Assembly (NCBI GenBank): GCA_900313765.1
Contig: OMSN01000129.1
Span: 1 to 5,367 of the forward strand
Length of the DNA: 5,367 bases
Source of the DNA: an uncultured Eubacteriales bacterium
GTDB taxonomy: Bacteria; Bacillota; Clostridia; Lachnospirales; Lachnospiraceae
Reading direction: 5' to 3'
Part shown: positions 1 to 4,318 of the stretch, piece after piece
Position numbering within the stretch: position 1 is the stretch's first letter
Layout: every line of letters starts with the position of its first letter
Notes under the pieces: model-generated
The model's database searches: none
Told to the model about the DNA's origin: nothing
The model's input: only the letters and a program-made list of their open reading frames with translations
Translations under genes and position numbers: made by a program

Positions 1-62
1 TTCTTGATCAGTGTCGTCTTCCCTGCTCCAAGGAAACCGGAAATAATGTCAATTTTAGCCAT
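1..62 (-). CDS. CobW/HypB/UreG-family GTP-binding protein (N-terminal fragment)
   Basis: Only the first 20 codons are inside the window; the gene continues past the left edge. The ATG is at 62 (minus strand), preceded by AGAAGGG eight nucleotides upstream as a Shine-Dalgarno. The peptide begins MAKIDIISGFLGAGKTT, a beta strand followed by a Walker A P-loop (GFLGAGKTT) at residues 9-17. That GxLGxGKTT form at the extreme N-terminus is characteristic of the CobW/P47K branch of G3E GTPases, which act as metal chaperones or metal-insertion factors for cobalamin, zinc or other metalloproteins. The metal cannot be told from this fragment, because the CxCC metal-binding motif and the C-terminal domain lie outside. 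It has its own promoter and is separated by a terminator from the ABC operon, so it is probably the first gene of a new unit. The family call is fairly sure; the specific function is unknown. Confidence 0.85.
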   Translation of the reverse strand, partial: MAKIDIISGFLGAGKTTLIK

Positions 63-123
63 GTCTCAATCCCTTCTTTCTTCCACACTATGGAACAACC
101 GGAGAAGCAGGCTGCTCTCCGTG

Positions 124-144
124 ATTAAATTGAACTCAATTAAT
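124..144 (-). promoter_or_regulatory. Candidate operator palindrome just after the GTPase promoter
   Basis: The 14-bp core AATTGA-AC-TCAATT (128-141) has perfect 6-bp arms. They extend imperfectly to ATTAA-type ends over 124-144, with one extra base on one side. It sits roughly 5-25 nt downstream of the predicted transcription start, where a bound repressor would block initiation or early elongation. The TTGA-N2-TCAA form resembles half-sites used by several winged-helix regulators, but no specific regulator can be named. In an A+T-rich stretch a palindrome of this size could arise by chance. Confidence 0.35.
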
Positions 145-155
145 ACGCGATTTGT

Positions 156-184
156 ATTATAGTATAGCAATTTTTAAAATACAA
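156..184 (-). promoter_or_regulatory. Sigma-70/SigA-type promoter for the CobW-like GTPase gene
   Basis: Read on the minus strand there is a -35 box TTGTAT (184-179), a spacer of exactly 17 nt (178-162) and a perfect -10 box TATAAT (161-156). The predicted start of transcription is near 149, giving a leader of about 87 nt before the ATG at 62. The surrounding A+T-rich stretch is unlike the neighbouring genes. It lies directly downstream of the ABC operon terminator, as expected for an independent unit. Confidence 0.75.
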
Positions 185-194
185 GTGGCACGCA

Positions 195-234
195 GAAAGC
201 GGACAGCTGCCGCAGTGACCGGCAGGCTGTCCGC
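195..234 (-). terminator. Intrinsic terminator of the ABC transporter operon
   Basis: On the minus strand, GCGGACAGCCTGCC (234-221) pairs with GGCAGCTGTCCGC (211-199) around a 9-nt loop. The stem is 13 bp and G+C-rich, with one bulged base. It is followed by a short T-rich tail (TTTCT, 198-194). It starts about 20 nt after the stop of the ATPase gene and lies before the next promoter. The tail is weak, so termination may be incomplete, but the placement fits well. Confidence 0.65.
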
Positions 235-255
235 CCGATTGTTGGTTCTGATCCG

Positions 256-1014
256 TCAGTGTTCCAGTTTTCCGAGGAATGCCTGCATCCTGGCATGCTC
301 TGCCTCGAATACTTCATCCGGAGTGCCTTCCACTTCGACAACACCTTTATCCATGAAAATGATATGGTCCGAGATCCCTCTGGCAAAGTTCATTTCATGG
401 GTGACAATCACCATCGCGATGTGAAGATCCGCCAGGGAACGGATTACCTTCAGCACTTCTCCTGTCAGTTCCGGGTCAAGCGCACTCGTGGGTTCATCAA
501 AAAACAGAATCTTGGGATTCAGCGCAAGCGCCCTTGCGATCGCCACGCGCTGAGACTGACCACCCGAGAGCTGGCAGGGGTATGCGTCCGCCTTGTCCGC
601 AAGTCCCATCCTGTCAAGAAGCGCACGTGCCTCCTTCTCGGCTTCCGCCCTGTCCCGCCTCTGATTATGCACCACCGGGTCCATGATATTCTTCAGGACA
701 GAATAATGCGGAAACAGATTAAAGTTCTGGAAGACCAGGCCGAAATAAGAACGCACCTGGCGAAGCTGCTGCCCCTTCGGATACACCCTCGTGCCATCCG
801 GCTCAACCCATGCAGCCCGCTCTCCCATATAGAGGATCTCTCCCTTGTCGATGGTCTCCAGCATGGTTGCACAGCGAAGCATTGTCGACTTGCCGGACCC
901 GGACGGTCCGATGATTGCCAGGACTTCTCCTTCGTCCACCTTCAGCGAGATGTCTTTGATGACTTCGAGATTGCTGAAGCTCTTACTGATATGATTCATC
1001 TCAAGTAATGCCAT
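256..1014 (-). CDS. Polar amino acid ABC transporter, ATP-binding protein (GlnQ/HisP type)
   Basis: This 252-residue cytoplasmic ATPase powers amino acid import through the permease encoded just upstream. All nucleotide-binding motifs are visible in order: Walker A GPSGSGKST (36-44), Q-loop Gln96 in VFQNFNLFPH, signature LSGGQSQR (149-156), Walker B ILFFDEP (169-175), D-loop SALD (177-180) and the switch His206 in VTHEM. The FQNFNLFPH and PTSALDPEL segments are typical of the amino acid (PAAT) ATPases, and the length matches that family (about 240-260). The one oddity is Ser in the signature where this subfamily usually has Gln (LSGGQQQR). The start is supported by GGGAGGAG about 6 nt upstream of the ATG. 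The gene lies 17 nt after the permease stop, so it is co-transcribed and last in its operon. The family is certain; the substrate is not determinable from the ATPase. Confidence 0.95.
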   Translation of the reverse strand: MALLEMNHISKSFSNLEVIKDISLKVDEGEVLAIIGPSGSGKSTMLRCATMLETIDKGEILYMGERAAWVEPDGTRVYPKGQQLRQVRSYFGLVFQNFNLFPHYSVLKNIMDPVVHNQRRDRAEAEKEARALLDRMGLADKADAYPCQLSGGQSQRVAIARALALNPKILFFDEPTSALDPELTGEVLKVIRSLADLHIAMVIVTHEMNFARGISDHIIFMDKGVVEVEGTPDEVFEAEHARMQAFLGKLEH

Positions 1015-1031
1015 CGTTCTCTCCTCCCGCG

Positions 1032-1682
1032 TCAGGTGTAGTAGTTGAGTGCTTTTTCGATGCGCTCCATGCCAAACGCAACTACAGCGTTAAATATGTA
1101 ATAGAAGACTGCAGCCGCTATGAACGGCATGAAGCTGGTCTCCTTCGCCGCAATCTGTTTGGCGATCGTGAACATCTCCGCATAGGCAAGCGAGAAAGCA
1201 AGTGATGTGTCCTTTACCAGTGTGATGACCTCATTTGTCACCGACGGAAGAATCCGTTTCACCACCTGCGGAAAGATGATCCTGAAAAATGTGCTGGTTT
1301 TGGAATATCCCAGCAGCTGCGCTGCTTCATACTGCCCCGGCGGCATAGATTCGATCCCGGACCGGTAGATCTCTGCAAAATAAGCAGAATAGTTCACAGA
1401 GAACGCGATGATGATCGCGGTAAATCTCCATGTCGTTCCGATCTTCAGGTTTAACAGATAGAACGGTCCGAAATAAACTGCCAGCAGCTGCAGCATCAGC
1501 GGGGTTCCGCGCAGAATGGATATAAAGACCCACACAATTGAACGGATGAACCAGTTCCTGCTCATTCTTCCAAACGAGACCAGAAGTCCCAGCGGAAGCG
1601 CAAAGAGCAGTGTCAGGAGGAAGATACTGATCGATTTCATCAGTCCTCCTGCAAGCTGTTCCATCATCACCTGAAAACTCAT
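1032..1682 (-). CDS. Polar amino acid ABC transporter, permease (HisM/GlnP type)
   Basis: This 216-residue inner-membrane protein would form the translocation pore, probably as a homodimer because only one permease gene is present. It has about five hydrophobic segments, near residues 15-37, 46-71, 84-105, 150-170 and 184-204. The family's RGTPLMLQL motif is at 58-66. The cytoplasmic EAA loop (YEAAQLLGYSKTSTFFRIIFPQ region, 118-139), which docks on the ATPase, is well conserved. Length is normal for the HisM/GlnP family (about 215-230). The ATG at 1682 is chosen because GGAGG lies 4 nt upstream; the internal Met6 and Met7 are too far from it. The gene follows the binding-protein gene after 142 nt that contain a large hairpin, and precedes the ATPase gene by 17 nt. 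The family call is very secure; substrate specificity is unknown. Confidence 0.94.
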   Translation of the reverse strand: MSFQVMMEQLAGGLMKSISIFLLTLLFALPLGLLVSFGRMSRNWFIRSIVWVFISILRGTPLMLQLLAVYFGPFYLLNLKIGTTWRFTAIIIAFSVNYSAYFAEIYRSGIESMPPGQYEAAQLLGYSKTSTFFRIIFPQVVKRILPSVTNEVITLVKDTSLAFSLAYAEMFTIAKQIAAKETSFMPFIAAAVFYYIFNAVVAFGMERIEKALNYYT

Positions 1683-1715
1683 ATGTCCTCCGAACTGTAT
1701 TGAAACTATATCGAA

Positions 1716-1774
1716 TCATATAAAGAACTGACACGACCTGCAGAGATACACGTCTCTGCGGATCCTGTCAGTTC
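1716..1774 (-). terminator. Long intercistronic hairpin, possible partial terminator or mRNA stabiliser
   Basis: On the minus strand GAACTGACA (1774-1766) pairs perfectly with TGTCAGTTC (1733-1725). Nested inside, GCAGAGA (1759-1753) pairs with TCTCTGC (1746-1740) around a 6-nt loop. The two helices are joined by a poorly paired 6+6 nt internal region. The transcript then reads TTTATATGATT (1724-1714), a short and imperfect T-rich tail. It lies about 50 nt after the binding-protein stop and about 30 nt before the permease Shine-Dalgarno. Such structures commonly let the binding protein be made in excess over the membrane components. That role is inference; the inverted repeats are seen directly. 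Confidence 0.6.
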
Positions 1775-1824
1775 CTACCCTTCAGCTAAGTGCCGTCTGC
1801 GTCAGCAGGACGACGGGATCATGA

Positions 1825-2688
1825 TCACTCCGTCTCGGTCTCAACCACAAAATCATCGCCAAGATCGAATCCAAGGCTCTCTGACAGGCAGACCATGTCG
1901 GCGATCTCATACTTCTCTGCCAGTTCCTCAAAGGTTCCGTCGTCAAGCAGGATAGCCAGATCATCATTGATCGTATCTACGAGATCCTCATTGCCTTTCT
2001 TGAATCCAACCGCATACTTCTCAGAGTTCAGCGCTTCATCCAGAATAGAGTAGCCTTCACGTCCCTTGATCTGGTACTGTGCAACTCCGACATCGATCGC
2101 GATCGCGTCCAGGGAACCCGCCTGCAGTTCTGCGAATGCAGTGTTATAATCCGCAAACTGCTGAAGCTCTGCGAATGTAGCACCAAGCTCTGCCTGATCT
2201 CCATCTTCTTCCAGAAGTTTCAGTGCCGCCGAATCCGCCTGTACGCCGACAATCTTCCCTTCCAGATCTGCAAGAGTCGTGATCCCTGATTCATCCGCCA
2301 CACAGATTACCTGGCTGTTATCAACATACGGAACGGAGAAAGAATAGGAATCTTCTCTTCCGTCCATCGTGAAGCCGTTCCAGATGCAGTCAATGTTACC
2401 GGAGTTGAGTTCCATATCCTTGGAATCCCAGTCGATCGGTGTCTTGACCAGTTCCCATCCTTCGATCTCGCAGACCGCCTCTGCCAGTTCCAGATCGAAT
2501 CCGGTGTAGTCTCCGTTGTCATCCATGTATCCATAAGGCGGATACTCAGCGTCAAAACCTACAACAAACGTATTCTCCTTCGCAAGGCCGTCAAAACCAA
2601 AAGACTCTGTTTCGTCAGCAATTGCGGCAAACCCGAGAGAGGAAACTGCCATAGCAGCACACAGCATACCAGCAAGATACTTCTTCAT
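1825..2688 (-). CDS. Polar amino acid ABC transporter, secreted substrate-binding protein
   Basis: This 287-residue extracellular protein captures an amino acid and delivers it to the permease. Residues 1-24 form a signal peptide: MKK, a hydrophobic core, and a likely signal peptidase I site after AIA (22-24, before DETE). SBP family 3 features follow: VGFDAEYPPYGY (43-54), GFDLELAEAV (63-72), Arg111 in the GRED...FSVPY segment (the position that usually binds the ligand carboxylate) and Asp199 in LDAIAIDVGVAQY (usually binds the ligand amino group). These support an alpha-amino acid ligand, but not which one. The mature protein is strongly acidic, and its tail ends VVETETE. No canonical lipobox is seen: the only early Cys, Cys10, lies in GMLC inside the hydrophobic core. 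The reading frame is open 28 codons further upstream, but ATG 2688 is chosen because GGAGG lies 7 nt before it and the signal peptide starts there. It is first in its operon. Confidence 0.94.
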   Translation of the reverse strand: MKKYLAGMLCAAMAVSSLGFAAIADETESFGFDGLAKENTFVVGFDAEYPPYGYMDDNGDYTGFDLELAEAVCEIEGWELVKTPIDWDSKDMELNSGNIDCIWNGFTMDGREDSYSFSVPYVDNSQVICVADESGITTLADLEGKIVGVQADSAALKLLEEDGDQAELGATFAELQQFADYNTAFAELQAGSLDAIAIDVGVAQYQIKGREGYSILDEALNSEKYAVGFKKGNEDLVDTINDDLAILLDDGTFEELAEKYEIADMVCLSESLGFDLGDDFVVETETE

Positions 2689-2725
2689 AACCAAACCTCC
2701 ATAAGCAACCGATTCTCTTTTGCAG

Positions 2726-2743
2726 TATCGCTTTAGTGCGATA
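2726..2743 (-). promoter_or_regulatory. Inverted repeat in the leader of the ABC transporter operon
   Basis: TATCGC (2743-2738 on the minus strand the same arm reads TATCGC) and GCGATA (2731-2726) are perfect 6-bp arms around a 6-nt centre. The repeat is about 13-30 nt downstream of the predicted transcription start and about 38 nt before the ATG. It could be a repressor operator or a small leader hairpin. No regulator gene is in the window to pair it with, so the role is uncertain. Confidence 0.35.
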
Positions 2744-2762
2744 ACGTGATAAAAACAGAGAA

Positions 2763-2791
2763 ATCGTACCATGAACCTGTATACCTGTCAA
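2763..2791 (-). promoter_or_regulatory. Sigma-70/SigA-type promoter of the ABC transporter operon
   Basis: On the minus strand there is a perfect -35 box TTGACA (2791-2786), a 17-nt spacer (2785-2769) and a -10 box TACGAT (2768-2763), four of six matches to TATAAT. Transcription would start near 2756, giving a leader of about 68 nt. It lies between the xdh terminator and the binding-protein start, exactly where an independent promoter is needed. The spacer and -35 carry a tandem ACAGGTAT/ACAGGT repeat. Confidence 0.75.
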
Positions 2792-2814
2792 GGTTGAAAA
2801 CCGTCTCCGGAAGA

Positions 2815-2862
2815 AATGAAAACAGCTTCCGGAAGGATCCCTGCGGATCCTTTCGAAAGCTG
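2815..2862 (-). terminator. Strong intrinsic terminator of the xdh operon
   Basis: On the minus strand CAGCTTTCGAAAGGATCC (2862-2845) pairs with GGATCCTTCCGGAAGCTG (2840-2823) around the tetraloop GCAG. This gives an 18-bp stem with one G-U wobble and one A-C mismatch. It is followed immediately by TTTTCATTT (2822-2814). It begins 65 nt after the xdhC stop and just precedes the ABC operon promoter, separating the two units cleanly. Confidence 0.9.
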
Positions 2863-2926
2863 CCTGTGCAGTCTGTCCTATGCAGGAAGATCATCCTTCC
2901 ACTCTGCTTCTGTCTGCCTGTTTTGA

Positions 2927-3397
2927 TCAGGAATCTTTGCCCACGATCTTCTCCATGGCATTCAGGATGTTCTCATATCCGGTGCACCGGCACAGATGTC
3001 CGGAGATCAGTTTGCGAAGTTCTTCCCTTGTATACTTCTTCCCGGATTCGACCAGCTCCACGCCGGTCATGATCAGACCCGGCGTACAGAATCCGCACTG
3101 AACCGCGGCTTCATCGATAAACGCCTGCTGGATCGGGGTCAGTTCTCCGGTCGGGCTCTTCAGCCCTTCTGTCGTCAGGATGTGTTTCCCTTCCGCCCAC
3201 ATGGTGAGATACAGGCAGGCATCGATCGCGACACCGTCGATCAGTACCGTACATGCGCCGCACTCTCCGACACCGCAGCCTCTTTTCACAGAGGTCAGTC
3301 CGAGCCGTTCACGCAGAGTCTCCACGAGGCTCTCTCTGGGATCCACCGCCAGTTCCACTTCTTTTCCATTGACGGTCATATGCACTATATTAAGCAT
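2927..3397 (-). CDS. xdhC: Xanthine dehydrogenase-type molybdenum hydroxylase, 2Fe-2S subunit
   Basis: This 156-residue cytoplasmic electron-transfer subunit carries two 2Fe-2S clusters between the molybdenum and FAD sites. The N-terminal plant-ferredoxin-like domain has Cys41, Cys46, Cys49 and Cys61 (GCGVGECGAC then DAC). The C-terminal helical domain has Cys101 and Cys104 (QCGFCTPG) and Cys136 and Cys138 (HLCRCTGY). All eight ligands are present, and length is normal for the family (about 155-165). The segment ACLYLTMWAEGK closely resembles what I recall of E. coli XdhC, which favours this name over the homologous carbon monoxide dehydrogenase or nicotinate-type small subunits. Start choice: ATG at 3397 has GGTGG 5 nt upstream and overlaps the xdhB stop by 8 nt; a GTG at 3406 adds three residues but has Shine-Dalgarno-like bases only 2-3 nt away. 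It is the last gene of the xdh operon. Substrate is unproven. Confidence 0.93.
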   Translation of the reverse strand: MLNIVHMTVNGKEVELAVDPRESLVETLRERLGLTSVKRGCGVGECGACTVLIDGVAIDACLYLTMWAEGKHILTTEGLKSPTGELTPIQQAFIDEAAVQCGFCTPGLIMTGVELVESGKKYTREELRKLISGHLCRCTGYENILNAMEKIVGKDS

Positions 3398-4283
3398 TCC
3401 TGCCACCGTCCTTTCCGCGCGCGATCGCTTCCTTCAGTGCGCGCCTTGCCAGTTCCGAGATCAACTGCAGACGAAATTCTTTCGATGCTCTCCAGGAGGA
3501 TCGCGGATTGACTTCCTCGAGGACATGTTCCCCGATCAGATCATAGATCTGGGGATCATCCACAGCCTTCCCGGCAAGCAGAGCTTCCGTCTCTCTGCAG
3601 CGGATCGGGGTTGGTGCCGCCACTCCGTATCCGATACGTGCTTCCTCGATGGTGTTTTTGTCTTCGCTCAGCTTCACTCTCACGCAGCATCCCAGTGTAG
3701 CGATCTCCATGGAAGCTCTCTTTCCGTATTTCATGTAGCAGCCGGTAAATCCCTGATAGTCCTCCGGACGGATCAGGAGCGCTATACAGACCTCTGCATG
3801 TTCCCGCACCGTTCTGCCGGGACCGGTATAAAACTCTGTGACCGGAACCTCCCTGGTTCCATTCGGTCCCTGAAGAACCACAACAGCATTGAGCGTCTGC
3901 ATCGTCGCGGCGCTGTCCGCACTGGTTGCGCCGTTGCAGATATTTCCTCCGATCGTACCCATATTCCGGATCTGCGGTCCTCCGACCGTATCGACGGCCT
4001 CTCCCAGATAAGGAACACATTCCTGTATGATCGGATCATTTGTAATGTCCGTAAAACAGGTCGCGGGACCAATCACCAGAGTGCCGTCCAGGAGACGGTC
4101 TACTCCGTGCAGCTCAGGGATCTCATGAATGCTTACCAGAGTTTCCCCGGCGCCTTTCCCGCTTCTGAGTTTAACCAGGACATCGGTTCCGCCGCTGATG
4201 ATCTCCGCATCCTCATGCTCCTGCAGGAGGCGGACCGCATCTTCGACGGATCTCGCTTCATAAAAATTACTGATATCGTACAT
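3390..4283 (-). CDS. xdhB: Xanthine dehydrogenase-type molybdenum hydroxylase, FAD-binding subunit
   Basis: This 297-residue cytoplasmic subunit holds the FAD that passes electrons from the iron-sulfur clusters to the final acceptor, usually NAD. The FAD-binding PCMH fold shows its two signature loops: IISGGTDVLVKLR (28-40) and the GPQIRNMGTIGGNICNGA region (102-119), which contact the FAD pyrophosphate. The C-terminal CODH FAD-binding domain contains GYGVAAPTPIRC (218-229) and PRSSWRASKEFR (260-271). Both, together with ATSADSA after the second loop, are very like E. coli XdhB as I recall it, and length is close to that protein (about 290). The ATG at 4283 has GAGGAG 7-8 nt upstream. It lies 35 nt after the xdhA stop and overlaps the start of xdhC, so the three are translated from one message. 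Confident at the xanthine dehydrogenase level; the actual substrate could be another purine. Confidence 0.94.
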   Translation of the reverse strand: MYDISNFYEARSVEDAVRLLQEHEDAEIISGGTDVLVKLRSGKGAGETLVSIHEIPELHGVDRLLDGTLVIGPATCFTDITNDPIIQECVPYLGEAVDTVGGPQIRNMGTIGGNICNGATSADSAATMQTLNAVVVLQGPNGTREVPVTEFYTGPGRTVREHAEVCIALLIRPEDYQGFTGCYMKYGKRASMEIATLGCCVRVKLSEDKNTIEEARIGYGVAAPTPIRCRETEALLAGKAVDDPQIYDLIGEHVLEEVNPRSSWRASKEFRLQLISELARRALKEAIARGKDGGRNA

Positions 4284-4318
4284 GGCTTCTCTCCTCAGAT
4301 TCTGTAAGCAGTATTTCC

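Noticed and set aside
81..95. Short inverted repeat TTCCA-CACTA-TGGAA in the GTPase leader
   Set aside because: Five-base-pair arms are expected by chance at this frequency, and it has no T-tract or position that suggests a role.
259..1008. A 249-codon open frame on the plus strand opposite the ABC ATPase gene
   Set aside because: It mirrors the ATPase gene almost exactly and its product resembles no protein family; the minus-strand ATPase has every nucleotide-binding motif.
2689..2772. A 28-codon upstream extension of the substrate-binding protein
   Set aside because: It would put extra residues before a clear signal peptide, overlap the promoter, and ignore the ideally spaced GGAGG before the ATG at 2688.
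2835..2850. Two GGATCC sites 4 nt apart, which could look like a cloning scar
   Set aside because: They are the top of a long natural terminator stem: each GGATCC pairs with the other around the GCAG loop, and pairing continues for 12 more base pairs.
2689..2926. A possible riboswitch (for example purine or amino acid sensing) in the gap before the ABC operon
   Set aside because: The leader after the predicted transcription start is only about 68 nt and shows a single small inverted repeat, with no recognisable aptamer core or terminator/antiterminator pair.
3180..4307. A 375-codon open frame on the plus strand opposite xdhB and part of xdhC
   Set aside because: The minus strand here encodes two proteins with complete family motifs, good ribosome-binding sites and tight operon spacing. 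The plus-strand product has no recognisable domain and mixes Ser, Arg, His and Cys as antisense frames do.
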